Origin: Deinococcus deserti VCD115
Lineage (GTDB): Bacteria > Deinococcota > Deinococci > Deinococcales > Deinococcaceae
Assembly: GCF_000020685.1 (NCBI RefSeq)
Contig: NC_012526.1
Coordinates: forward strand, 2,496,001 to 2,560,000
DNA length: 64,000 nucleotides
Direction: 5' to 3'
Shown here: positions 50,389-59,267 of the stretch, piece after piece
Position numbering within the stretch: position 1 is the stretch's first letter
Layout: each line of letters opens with the position of its first letter
Made by a program: the position numbers and the translations under genes
Notes under the pieces: generated by a model
Told to the model about the DNA's origin: nothing
The model's input: the letters and a program-made list of their open reading frames with translations, nothing else
Database searches by the model: none

Positions 50389-51573
50389 ATGTCTCTCTCA
50401 CCTATTGGTCGGCTCGGAACTGCATGGCAGCGTATGGCGGACCGGGAAGCAGCACGACTGCGGGAGAGGTTTATCGCGGACCACAGCAACCGTCCCGGGC
50501 CAAGATCGGTGATTGCCGTGATGCTGGCCGGTCTGATTCTGCTGGGGTACCTCGCCATGGTGCTGGGCGGAATCTGGCTGCTGGCCGGTGCTCTGGGCCT
50601 GCTGGGGGACAAGGGTCCATCGCAGCGGTTTATGCCTGGATTGATCGGTGTGGCACTGCTGGCCTTTGCCTGGATTGCCCGCCCGGTATTTCCGCAGACC
50701 CCCGGGCAGGTCGTCACGGAGGCTGACGCACCGCAGCTTCATGCTCTGGTCACAGAGATAGCCACAACGATAGGCGCGGCGCGACCGGATCGCGTTACCG
50801 TGATCCATGACGTGAATGCCTTCATGGGCCAGAGCGGCTTTCCGCCCCGGCCAGCCCTGGGTCTGGGACTGGCGCTGTGGTACACCCTGACTCCACAGGA
50901 ACGGGTGGCCATCATCGCCCATGAGCTGGCTCACCAGAAAAACCGTGATCCGGTGCGTGGACGTCTCATCGGCACCGCCCTGAACGTGCTGGGGCAGGTG
51001 ATTCATCTGCTAACTCCGGACATGATGATGGAGGCCCGCGAACACCACGAGGGCGGCATGGCAGCGCTGTCCAATCTGGTTATGAGGGGGCTGGCCCTAG
51101 GGCCTCTGGGGCTGTATACCCTGCTCTTGCAACTGGTGGGCGCCGAACACCAGCGGGCCGAGTTCCGCGCAGACCTGCTGGCCGCACAGGTGGCCGGACA
51201 CGACGCGGCCCTCAGTGCCCTGGATGCGGTGCACCTGCTAAACCACTCCTCCATGCTGGAAACCGCGCTGCAACGGCAAAAGCACCTTCCCCAGGCAGCA
51301 CATACGTTTCTGGAACTGCAGCGGATGTGGCTGAGCCAACTGCCCGCCCAGCGCGCCCAGGCCCGCGAGGCCTACCTGCAGGAGCGCTCACAGCTCGATG
51401 CCACCCACCCACCGACCGCCGACCGGCTGGCAGTCATTCGCGCCTATCCGGCTGCGGCCAGGATCACCCTGAGCACGGCCCGCGCGGCGCAAATCGACGC
51501 TGAACTCACGCCCTTCGTGCGATTGGCCGAACAGGCTGCTCAGGACGAGTACGACGAGCGCTACCGATACTAA
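50389..51573 (+). CDS. M48-family zinc metallopeptidase (HtpX-like)
   Basis: 394 residues. Two membrane helices (about 40-70 and 82-100) precede the catalytic site H178-E-L-A-H182, with the third zinc ligand in AEFRADLLAA. The rest contains long helical stretches rich in Ala, Leu and Gln. Such proteases degrade damaged membrane proteins at the cytoplasmic face. It is divergent from the aldo/keto reductase with 90 bases between. Confidence 0.92.
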   Translation: MSLSPIGRLGTAWQRMADREAARLRERFIADHSNRPGPRSVIAVMLAGLILLGYLAMVLGGIWLLAGALGLLGDKGPSQRFMPGLIGVALLAFAWIARPVFPQTPGQVVTEADAPQLHALVTEIATTIGAARPDRVTVIHDVNAFMGQSGFPPRPALGLGLALWYTLTPQERVAIIAHELAHQKNRDPVRGRLIGTALNVLGQVIHLLTPDMMMEAREHHEGGMAALSNLVMRGLALGPLGLYTLLLQLVGAEHQRAEFRADLLAAQVAGHDAALSALDAVHLLNHSSMLETALQRQKHLPQAAHTFLELQRMWLSQLPAQRAQAREAYLQERSQLDATHPPTADRLAVIRAYPAAARITLSTARAAQIDAELTPFVRLAEQAAQDEYDERYRY

Positions 51574-52193
51574 GCTGGATGTCTACTTCACCTGCGCCGC
51601 CCGGCGTTGCGCGTTCTAGTTCGGATGACGGCCGTCCGGGTCCGTGAAGCCATACCGCCGGGCCAGCGGTCCAGCATCCAGAACCTGCCCGGTATGCTGA
51701 ACGACGTTTGGGTCGCCAGGACCTGCGCCGCGTAATGGAGCGTCTCTGTTTGCCCGGCCAGTTCTTCTCAGCCTCCCGCCGGACGTCGAGCCGTCATAAC
51801 CAACTGCTCAGCACGTGACAGCGGTGGGCATCCACGATCAGCACGTGTGCCAGCATGCCCCCGTTAAGGAACACCTCGGCCGGCTCATACAATGCATCTA
51901 CGCAGGCTTGCTGTCACTTCGCTTCCTCCTGCACCTCATGAGCCGGCTGCGTAAAGGCGAGGAACGCCGCATTCATCTGTCCTTCCAGCCCGTCCAGGCT
52001 GCGGCCGTGAGGCTCGGACGGCAAGGGGAGCCCGCGTCGCATGGGCACGGTTAAGATGCGCCGCCTTTGCCAGTTTCTCTCCCCGACGAGCCTTCCAAAT
52101 TCGTCAGAAGCAGCCGCAGCAGGAGATCCACCCGGTCGGTCATGCTTCCTCAGCGTACGGCGCTCCACCAAGTCTCGTCTGACCGTTTGTGCT
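51574..52193 (-). pseudogene. 620-base stretch with decayed minus-strand coding
   Basis: No intact gene. On the minus strand, short frames such as VLDAGPLARRYGFTDPDG (near 51,650-51,710) and SDEFGRLVGERNW with LDGLEGQMNAAFLAFTQ (near 51,914-52,110) look like real protein but are split by stops and frame changes. It may be one or two decayed genes. No promoter or terminator was found. Confidence 0.35.
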
Positions 52194-53261
52194 CTAGATC
52201 GTTCCGTCGTAGCGGTCGCGGTAGACCACATATGCCAGCCCCAGGGTAGAGAGAGTGCTGACCAGACTGCTCAGGCCATAACTGATCAGCGGCAGCGTGA
52301 TGCCGGTCAGGGGCAGCAGCGACAGCGCCGCTCCGATGTTCTCCAGCACCTGAAACCCAATCTGCCCCAGTACACCAGCAAACAGGATCTGGTCCTGTAG
52401 TCGCGGTGACTCGGCAGCCATGCCCGCCAGGCCCCAGAACAGGAAGCCGTATAACACCAGCACAACTAACGCGCCTACCAGCCCCTGTTCCTCGGCCCAG
52501 GTGCTGAAGGCAAAGTCGGTGTGCGCCTCCGGCAGGAAGCCGTTGTGCGACTGCGAGCCCTGCTTGTATCCCTTGCCCTGCACCCCGCCGGACCCGATGG
52601 CAATGGTGCTCTGGATCACCTGATACCCGGCGCCCCGAGGATCCTGGTAAGGGTCCAGGAAAATGGTCAGACGCTTTTGCTGGTACGGCTCCAGGCGTGG
52701 ATACAGCAGGGTCGGCACGGCGGCGCCCACCAGCAGCACGGCGGCCACCGCATGCCACCAGGGAATGCGCGCCGCAAGCAGCATGACCCCGAACATCACG
52801 CTCAGGACCATTGCTCCGCCGAAATCCTGCAGCACCACGACCGCCAGCGCAGGCAGAAAAATGGCCAGCGCCTTGACGTAGGTCATCGCTCCGCGGTAGC
52901 CGCCGCGCAACACCACCGGCAGCATCAGGATCATGGCGAACTTCAGGATTTCCAGCGGCTGGAACTGCACCGGCCCCAGCATGATCCAGTTGCGCTGGCC
53001 GTTGACTTCCTTGCCGATCACAAAAGTGCTGAGCTGCAGCAACAGGGCCAGGACAAACAGCCAGGGCGCGGCCTTGTACATCCGGTCCCGGCCCGCCCAC
53101 CACAGGGCCGCGACCGGCACCGCCGCCAGCAGCACACCCATCATCTGCTTGGTGAAAATGCCGCTGGAAGCGCGGGGTGAAAGGGCCGCCGTGCTGACCG
53201 TCATCAGGCCCACCACCAGCAGCGCCGCCACCACCACAGGAAAACGCAGATCGTACTTCAA
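52194..53261 (-). CDS. rodA: SEDS-family peptidoglycan glycosyltransferase RodA
   Basis: 355 residues with about ten membrane helices and the SEDS pattern: GKEVNGQRNWIMLGPVQFQPLEILK, LDPYQDPRGAGYQVIQSTIAIGSGG, NGFLPEAHTDFAFSTWAEE, and LPLISYG near the end. These are RodA rather than FtsW features (shape-maintaining wall synthesis). It works with a class B penicillin-binding protein not in the window. It is downstream of minDE on the same strand, after a terminator-like hairpin. Confidence 0.93.
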   Translation of the reverse strand: MKYDLRFPVVVAALLVVGLMTVSTAALSPRASSGIFTKQMMGVLLAAVPVAALWWAGRDRMYKAAPWLFVLALLLQLSTFVIGKEVNGQRNWIMLGPVQFQPLEILKFAMILMLPVVLRGGYRGAMTYVKALAIFLPALAVVVLQDFGGAMVLSVMFGVMLLAARIPWWHAVAAVLLVGAAVPTLLYPRLEPYQQKRLTIFLDPYQDPRGAGYQVIQSTIAIGSGGVQGKGYKQGSQSHNGFLPEAHTDFAFSTWAEEQGLVGALVVLVLYGFLFWGLAGMAAESPRLQDQILFAGVLGQIGFQVLENIGAALSLLPLTGITLPLISYGLSSLVSTLSTLGLAYVVYRDRYDGTI

Positions 53262-53278
53262 GACAGCTCACCGAACAG

Positions 53279-53315
53279 AAAAATCACCCCCACAGCCTAA
53301 AAGCTGCCGGGGTGA
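53279..53315 (-). terminator. Hairpin between minE and rodA
   Basis: An outer 7-bp stem (53284-53290 with 53309-53315) and an inner 4-bp stem, followed by five T on the minus strand. It could end the minDE transcript or limit readthrough into rodA. Confidence 0.6.
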
Positions 53316-53327
53316 AACGCGTGAAGT

Positions 53328-53579
53328 TCAGGACGACTTGCGGACGGGCGGGGTGTCGTCAATGGGAATATTGGCCATCAGCACCACCATGTCCCCACGC
53401 TGTTCGATTTCCACGCTGCTGTTGCCGGTGGGAAAGTACCGCCTGACGACTTCCAGCAGGTCATTGCGCAGAGCGTCTACCTTGCCGGGCGGAATCTGGG
53501 CCCGGTCGTAGGCCAGTACCAGTTCCAGGCGGTCTTTCAGGGTCTCCTTGCTGCGCCCGCGCTTCATCCAGGAGAACAT
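53328..53579 (-). CDS. minE: Cell division topological specificity factor MinE
   Basis: 83 residues: the N-terminal MinD-stimulating part (SKETLKDRLELVLAYDRAQ) and the C-terminal dimer domain (VRRYFPTGNSSVEIEQRGDMVVLMANIPI). It drives MinD off the membrane to place the division site. The ATG lies 1 base past the minD stop; a GTG at 53588, which overlaps minD by 8 bases, is less likely. GGGGGTG is upstream. Confidence 0.95.
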   Translation of the reverse strand: MFSWMKRGRSKETLKDRLELVLAYDRAQIPPGKVDALRNDLLEVVRRYFPTGNSSVEIEQRGDMVVLMANIPIDDTPPVRKSS

Positions 53580-53580
53580 T

Positions 53581-54381
53581 TCAGGCACCCCCGAACAGGC
53601 GGCGCAGGGCCGAGAGGAACCCGCCCTCTTCCTCGAACTTGGGGTACGGAACGTCCTCCCCCTTCAGGCGCCGGGCCGTGGCCATAAAGGCCTCGCCGGC
53701 CTTGGTCTTGCCCAGCACTGCCGGCTCACCGACGTTGGTGCTCACGATAATGCCCTCATCCTCCGGAACGATACCGATGGGCTTGACGCCCAGGATGTCC
53801 AGGATGTCGCCTTCGCTGAGCATGTTGCCGCTGGCGACCATCTTGGGGCGCAGGCGGTTGATGACCAGCCGGATTTCACTGACCTGCTGCGCTTCGAGCA
53901 GCCCGATGATGCGGTCAGCGTCACGCACGCTGGAGACCTCCGGGTTGACGACCACCAGGGCTCCCTGCGCTGGCGCCGCAGCGGTCCTGAACCCCGACTC
54001 GATCCCGGCCGGAGAGTCAATCAGAATGCGGTCAAAGCCCTCGTCCTCGATGAGGCCGCGAATCACACCCTTGAAGACCTCGGGGTCCAGAGCGTCCTTA
54101 TCCCGGGTCTGCGAGGCTGGCAGCAGGAACAGGTTCTCCACACGCTTATCGCGAATCAGCGCCTGGCTCATGCGGCACTTGCCCTCTAGCACGTCGATCA
54201 GGTCAAACACCACGCGGGATTCGAGACCCATCACCACGTCAAGGTTGCGCAGACCCACGTCCACGTCAATGACTGCTACTTTTTCCCCGAGTTTGGCGAG
54301 CGCGGCACCAATATTTGCAGTGGTGGTGGTCTTTCCCACGCCACCCTTGCCGGAAGTGACGACGATAACCTTGGCATCCAT
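53581..54381 (-). CDS. minD: Septum site-determining protein MinD
   Basis: 266 residues. A deviant Walker A KGGVGKTT at residues 11-18, switch motif and DSPAGIE are present, and a C-terminal amphipathic helix (FLSALRRLFGGA) should bind the membrane. Start ATG 54381 (MDAKVIVVTSGKGG); the longer open frame has no homology features. A TACACT box lies 9 bases upstream. No MinC gene is nearby. Confidence 0.96.
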   Translation of the reverse strand: MDAKVIVVTSGKGGVGKTTTTANIGAALAKLGEKVAVIDVDVGLRNLDVVMGLESRVVFDLIDVLEGKCRMSQALIRDKRVENLFLLPASQTRDKDALDPEVFKGVIRGLIEDEGFDRILIDSPAGIESGFRTAAAPAQGALVVVNPEVSSVRDADRIIGLLEAQQVSEIRLVINRLRPKMVASGNMLSEGDILDILGVKPIGIVPEDEGIIVSTNVGEPAVLGKTKAGEAFMATARRLKGEDVPYPKFEEEGGFLSALRRLFGGA

Positions 54382-54471
54382 GTAGGGGGCAGTGTAGCGC
54401 GCGGGAGTGAGGGGAGGTGGGAGGGGATCTGGTCTTTGGTGAGAAACGGATTGTGCCTTAGTTTGTACTGA

Positions 54472-54506
54472 TTGCCCCGCCCCCCTACCCCAGAGGGGCG
54501 GGGCAA
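54472..54506. repeat. Strong GC hairpin between minD and rimO
   Basis: A perfect 12-bp stem (54472-54483 with 54495-54506), loop about 11 bases. It sits between divergent genes, so it is not an ordinary terminator. Confidence 0.55.
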
Positions 54507-54682
54507 ACCGGGAAACAAGCACTCCTCATACCCCGCACCCCTAAAACGCAACTTCTCCCCTACCTTTCCCCCACTCTGCCCCTGTAGACTGCCTGGCTGT
54601 GAGCCTCGCGCCCCCGCACAAGCGGGCGCGGCGCGTGAGCAACGCTGGAGGGGTCCCGCAGCAGGGGGCCAGGGGAGCAAGC

Positions 54683-56194
54683 ATGACGGAAATGATGGAG
54701 CGGCCGGCCGAATCTGGCACGGCAGGCGTGAAGAAAGTGGGGTTTATCAGCCTGGGATGCCCGAAGGCACTGGTGGACAGTGAGCGGATTCTGACCCAGC
54801 TGCGGTTTGAAGGCTATGAGGTGGCACCCAGCTACGAGGACGCTCACGCGGTAATCGTGAATACCTGCGGCTTTATTACGCCAGCAGTAGAGGAATCGCT
54901 GACAGCCATCGGGGAAGCGCTGGACGCCACCAGCAAGGTGATTGTCACCGGGTGCCTGGGCGAACGCCCCGAGAAGATCCTGGAGCGTCACCCCAAAGTC
55001 GCGGCCATTACTGGTTCCGAGGCGGTGGACGACGTGATGATGCACGTCCGCGAGCTGCTGCCTATCGAGACCGACGCGTTTACGGGCCTGTTGCCGGTCG
55101 CGGCCCCTGGAATGCGTGCCGACGCAGAGCAGCCCGTGTCCCTGACCGACCCCAACGCCCGCCACGGGGACGTGCTGGCTCCCAGCGTCAAGCTCACCCC
55201 GCGCCACTACGCCTACGTGAAGATTGCCGAGGGCTGCAACCACACCTGCGCGTTCTGCATCATTCCGAAGCTGCGCGGCCGTCAGGTCTCGCGGGACGCA
55301 GGCTCGGTGCTGTACGAGTCTTTCCGCCTGATCGCGGGCGGCACCAAGGAGCTCATGATCATCTCCCAGGACACCAGCGCCTACGGAGTGGACATCCGCT
55401 ATCGCGAGTCCGAGTTCCAGGGTGAGCAGATCCGCGCGCACCTGACCGACCTGGCCGTCAAGCTGGGAGAGATGGGCGCCTGGGTGCGCATGCATTACGT
55501 CTACCCGTACCCGCACGTGGAAAAGCTTGTGGAGCTGATGGGCCAGGGCAAGATCCTGCCCTACCTGGACGTCCCGCTGCAGCACGCCTCACCCCGCATC
55601 CTGAAACTGATGCGCCGCCCCGGTGCGGGCAGGCAGCTTGACACCATCCGGCGCTGGCGCGAGCTGTGTCCGGAGCTGGTGATCCGCTCGACCTTTATCG
55701 TGGGCTTTCCCGGCGAGACGGAAGAGGAATTCCAGGAGCTGCTGACCTTCCTGGAAGAAGCCCGGCTTGACCGCGTGGGTGCCTTTGCCTACTCGGACGT
55801 GGAGGAAGCTGACGCCAGAGCCCTGCCAGGCCACGTTCCCGAGGAGATCAAGCAGGAACGTCTGGCGCGCTTCATGGAAGTTGCCCAGCGTATCAGCACC
55901 GAGAAGCTGGCCGAAAAGATTGGGCGTGTGATGGACGTGATTATTGACGAGTTCAACGACGACGAGGGCGATCTGCCCGGCACGCGTCTGATCGGCCGGA
56001 CCAAGGGCGACGCCCCCGGCATTGACGGTCAGGTCTACCTGTACGCCGGCGACTTTGCCGGGCAGGTCAAGATCGGCGACATCGTCCGCGCCCGCATTGA
56101 GGACAGTGACGAGTACGACCTGTTCGGTGAGGTTCTGGAGCGGCCGGAATGGAAGCCCAACGTGCCGCAGCTGGGTCACTTCGGCAAGCACTAA
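54683..56194 (+). CDS. rimO: Ribosomal protein S12 methylthiotransferase RimO
   Basis: 503 residues. N-terminal MTTase domain with three Cys (C26, C62, C91) for one cluster; radical-SAM cluster C185xxxC189xxC192 (CNHTCAFC); C-terminal TRAM domain. It adds a methylthio group to Asp of ribosomal protein S12. ATG 54683 has GGGGAG 6 bases upstream; a GTG at 54599 next to a TAGACT box could also be used and would add 28 residues. Confidence 0.96.
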   Translation: MTEMMERPAESGTAGVKKVGFISLGCPKALVDSERILTQLRFEGYEVAPSYEDAHAVIVNTCGFITPAVEESLTAIGEALDATSKVIVTGCLGERPEKILERHPKVAAITGSEAVDDVMMHVRELLPIETDAFTGLLPVAAPGMRADAEQPVSLTDPNARHGDVLAPSVKLTPRHYAYVKIAEGCNHTCAFCIIPKLRGRQVSRDAGSVLYESFRLIAGGTKELMIISQDTSAYGVDIRYRESEFQGEQIRAHLTDLAVKLGEMGAWVRMHYVYPYPHVEKLVELMGQGKILPYLDVPLQHASPRILKLMRRPGAGRQLDTIRRWRELCPELVIRSTFIVGFPGETEEEFQELLTFLEEARLDRVGAFAYSDVEEADARALPGHVPEEIKQERLARFMEVAQRISTEKLAEKIGRVMDVIIDEFNDDEGDLPGTRLIGRTKGDAPGIDGQVYLYAGDFAGQVKIGDIVRARIEDSDEYDLFGEVLERPEWKPNVPQLGHFGKH

Positions 56195-56212
56195 GGGTAA
56201 TCAGATAAGTCA

Positions 56213-56240
56213 GCGGGCGAGGCATCACAGCCTCGCCCGC
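56213..56240 (+). terminator. Terminator of rimO
   Basis: A perfect 11-bp stem (56213-56223 with 56230-56240), loop of 6, tail CTTCTG. It is also near the stop of the convergent flavin-enzyme gene. Confidence 0.7.
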
Positions 56241-56254
56241 CTTCTGTAGATGGT

Positions 56255-57700
56255 TTATTCGCCTAGCAGGTACTTCACGACATCCTGAGCGGTATAGCCG
56301 CGCTTCCAGGTGGACAGCTTGATAACGTCGTCACCGCTGGTGATCAGCGCCTGCTCGACCTGACCGTTCTTCTGGATCTGAGGGTAGCCGGCGTCGGCCA
56401 TCAGGGCATTACACAGGCACTTGCGGCCCACGGTGTCTTCGATCTTGCCACCCTTGCGTACATAGTCGGCTTCGGGCTCAGCAGCGCAGCGCAGGCCCGT
56501 CTTCCCTTCCCCGGCCCAGTAGAACTCGCGCAGGTAGCCGATGTCGCAGATGCGCATACGTTCGGCGTAGACCTCCGGCTCGGACAGGGTGTTCTCAAGC
56601 TGAACGACCTTGAACGGAAAGCCGGTCGGCGAGGCAAGAGGGTCGGTAAATACGCTGGCCTGACCTTCCCGGATCGCATCGAGGGTGCGTGCTTTGGTGT
56701 CGTCGCGCATGCCGCTCTCGGCACAGTAGGCAAACAGGGTGCCCACCTGAATGCCGGTCGCCCCCTCAGCCAGAGCAGCCTGCAACGCTTCGGGACTCCC
56801 GGAGCCTCCGGCCAGCCAGAACGGCAGGCCAATCTTGCGCATCTCACTGAGGTCTGCCACGTCCCGCTCGGTGTAGATAGGCTGCCCACTTTCGTCGTAG
56901 GCCACCTGACCGCGCGGAGGGGCATTGTGGCCGCCTGCAGTAGGCCCCTCAATGATGAAGCCCTGGATGCTGCCGGTCGATTTGCGGGTCAGGACCCCGG
57001 CCAGCACGTGCGAGGAAATAATCGGATAGAAGTTCGGGCGCCTCAGCGCTACGCCGCCAAACCCGTAGTCGGCAGGGTCAAGCGTCAGTGGCGCTGTAGG
57101 AGGGCCGTCTCCCTTAACGTCCACACGGAAGGTATAGGGCTGACCCTGGCTGAAGGCATCAAGCGCGCCGGGCACCTCACGCGGAATGCCGGCGCCCATG
57201 ATGACGGTGTCCACGCCGGCCAGCATCGCGCCGTACATGGCTGGCATGGTGTGCAGCTGCAGTTTGGTCAGCAGGTTCAGGCCCACCGGGTGGTCATGGC
57301 CTTCGCGGGCCAGCCAGACTTCGACAAAGGCCCCCAGAATTGCCAGTCCCCAGGCCGGGTCCTGACGGGTCAGGGTGGGCAGCGGCACACGCTTGTAGGC
57401 CTGCCCGGGGGTGCGTCCACCTTCGAGGAAATAGTCCTGAATCGCCTTCTGGGCGCGTTCCTGATCGGGGAAGTGGGCCAGGGCCCTGCGGACGTGCCCC
57501 TCGGGGTCGCCGTCCTGCAGGCGGCGCACAATCAGGTTGTCGATGCCGGTGCCGGACACCACGCCCAGTTGCCCGATACTGGAGACCGCCTTGGCCAGCC
57601 GCCAGTCGGAAATGGCGACGCCCATGCCGCCCTGGATGATGCGTGGCAACGGGGGGGTGACGGGAATCGGATCGTGCTGTGTGGTCGTGGATATGGTCAT
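56255..57700 (-). CDS. Flavin-dependent oxidoreductase of the nitronate monooxygenase / PfaD type
   Basis: 481 residues, longer than simple nitronate monooxygenases (about 320-360). The N-terminal PRIIQGGMGVAISDWRLA and the FMN-binding LAGGSGSPEALQAAL fit the 2-nitropropane dioxygenase fold; the long C-terminus with EPEVYAERMRICDIGYLREFY and a Cys-rich RKCLCNALMADAGYP recalls PfaD-type proteins. The reaction is uncertain: nitronate oxidation or an enoyl reductase role. ATG 57700 precedes the conserved start; the frame is open further upstream. Confidence 0.85.
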   Translation of the reverse strand: MTISTTTQHDPIPVTPPLPRIIQGGMGVAISDWRLAKAVSSIGQLGVVSGTGIDNLIVRRLQDGDPEGHVRRALAHFPDQERAQKAIQDYFLEGGRTPGQAYKRVPLPTLTRQDPAWGLAILGAFVEVWLAREGHDHPVGLNLLTKLQLHTMPAMYGAMLAGVDTVIMGAGIPREVPGALDAFSQGQPYTFRVDVKGDGPPTAPLTLDPADYGFGGVALRRPNFYPIISSHVLAGVLTRKSTGSIQGFIIEGPTAGGHNAPPRGQVAYDESGQPIYTERDVADLSEMRKIGLPFWLAGGSGSPEALQAALAEGATGIQVGTLFAYCAESGMRDDTKARTLDAIREGQASVFTDPLASPTGFPFKVVQLENTLSEPEVYAERMRICDIGYLREFYWAGEGKTGLRCAAEPEADYVRKGGKIEDTVGRKCLCNALMADAGYPQIQKNGQVEQALITSGDDVIKLSTWKRGYTAQDVVKYLLGE

Positions 57701-57871
57701 GGAAGAGGTCCTGTGCGGTACATGGCCGGTGGCCAGAGTGGGAGAAGGCTGAAGCCAGATTGCGTTCATAGTTTCCCGTATGTCGGCGCGGGGGTCGGGG
57801 AGTCTGAACGCAGTGCAAAGCCCGTCTCAGGACTGCTTGCCTTATACGAAGCTGAAGTTCCGCCTCCGGCA

Positions 57872-57877
57872 TACACT
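57872..57877 (+). promoter_or_regulatory. -10 box of the prepilin peptidase gene
   Basis: TACACT, 6 bases before the GTG at 57884. Confidence 0.55.
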
Positions 57878-57883
57878 TCATGG

Positions 57884-59029
57884 GTGATTCCTGACGTGCT
57901 GCTTGTGGCGATGGCCGGCGTGCTCGGCCTGCTGGTGGGCTCATTTTCCAATGTGCTGATCTGGCGCCTGCCCCGCGGCGAGAACATCGCCTTCCCGCCG
58001 AGTCACTGTCCACACTGTGACCACCGTCTCACGCCGCGTGATCTGGTGCCGGTGTTCTCATGGCTGGGGCTGCGCGGCAAGTGCCGGTACTGCCGCGCCC
58101 CGATCAAGAGACGCTACCCGCTGGTGGAGCTGCTGACCGGCGCCGGCTACGCCCTGATTGCGCTGCTGTTTCCGCCGCTGACCTTCGGTTGGGGCACCCT
58201 GGGGCTGATGGTGCTGTTCACGCTGCTGCTGGTCAGCAGCGCTATTGACCTTGATACCTACACCATTCCCGATGAACTGACCCTGCCCGGCGTGGCGCTG
58301 GGGCTGCTGTTCGCACTGGGCAACGCGCCGGACTCGGGCCTGCCGACTTTCGCCCAGGCAGTGCAGGGCGCGCTGCTGGGCGCGGGGCTGCTGGTGACCA
58401 TCAACAACCTGGGGGCCTGGGTCCTGCGCCGGTTTCGTGAGCGGCAGTTTCCAGAGTTCCCGCTGGGCTACCAGCAGATCAGCCTGGGCCTGCTGGCCGG
58501 CGCATGGCTGGGGCCCTGGTGGGGTGCAGGAGTCGGACTGGTCTCGGCGCTGATCAACCTGCTGGCCCGCCGGGTGATCCGCATCCCGGAACTGCTGACG
58601 CTGGGAGGGCTCCTGGTCAGCGTCATGCTGGGCAGCGCCGGCATGGGACCCGGCATGATTCTGATGGTTCAGGGCGCGCTCGCCGCGGCAGGAGCGGTCA
58701 GTCTGGTCTGCGGGGTCTACTGGTGGATTCACTGGCGCCGGCACCGCGAAGACGACACCCTCGCCGACGACGAGAATGTGGACGCCAGTGCCATGGGCTT
58801 TGGAGACGTGAAACTGGCGGCTGTGATCGGCGCCTTCCTGGGTTGGGAACGGCTGCTGGTGGCGCTGGTGGTGGCGGTGTTTGCCGGCGCCCTGCTGGGA
58901 ATCGTGCAGATGGCCATGAAACGCGAAAACCGCGTGAAATTCGGGCCGTATCTGGCCCTGGGTGCGCTGGTGGCCCTGGTCTGGGGCAATGAGATCATCA
59001 GCAGCTACCGCACGATGCTCGGGTTCTGA
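57884..59029 (+). CDS. pilD: Type IV prepilin peptidase
   Basis: 381 residues, longer than the usual 250-290. The N-terminal zinc site has C42xxC45 and C67xxC70, after VGSFSNVLIWRLP. The first catalytic Asp is in SSAIDLDTYTIPDELT (about 122-124) and the second in GFGDVKL (D308). About 185 residues separate them, against roughly 65 in PilD of Proteobacteria, because of an insertion with extra membrane segments (about 165-285). It cleaves and methylates prepilins at the membrane. Start is a leaderless GTG. Confidence 0.9.
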   Translation: MIPDVLLVAMAGVLGLLVGSFSNVLIWRLPRGENIAFPPSHCPHCDHRLTPRDLVPVFSWLGLRGKCRYCRAPIKRRYPLVELLTGAGYALIALLFPPLTFGWGTLGLMVLFTLLLVSSAIDLDTYTIPDELTLPGVALGLLFALGNAPDSGLPTFAQAVQGALLGAGLLVTINNLGAWVLRRFRERQFPEFPLGYQQISLGLLAGAWLGPWWGAGVGLVSALINLLARRVIRIPELLTLGGLLVSVMLGSAGMGPGMILMVQGALAAAGAVSLVCGVYWWIHWRRHREDDTLADDENVDASAMGFGDVKLAAVIGAFLGWERLLVALVVAVFAGALLGIVQMAMKRENRVKFGPYLALGALVALVWGNEIISSYRTMLGF

Positions 59030-59039
59030 GCGTGAGGAG

Positions 59040-59075
59040 AATCAGGGCCAGAGTCAGCTGGCTCTGGCCCTGATT
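59040..59075 (+). terminator. Terminator of the prepilin peptidase gene
   Basis: A perfect 14-bp stem (59040-59053 with 59062-59075), 11 bases past the stop, followed by TACG. Confidence 0.75.
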
Positions 59076-59267
59076 TACGTACCCTGAAGCACGCCAGCGT
59101 TAATGCAGGGCGGCGCTTCAAAGGGCCTGCCCCTTGCCCTGAGGCCGGATAAAGAAGCCGTGTAGCAGACCATCCGTACAGGGGCCAGATTCTGGCACTT
59201 TCAGGAGACAACTGGCTTAGACTGGGTTCAAGTCCCTTTGTGCCGTTTCAGGTCCTGCGAGGTGTCC

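Noticed and set aside
59224..59237. GGGTTCAAGTCCC resembles a tRNA T-arm
   Set aside because: No D-arm, anticodon arm or acceptor stem can be built from the 75 bases upstream; the stretch follows a TAGACT -10 box in the leader of the aldehyde dehydrogenase gene.
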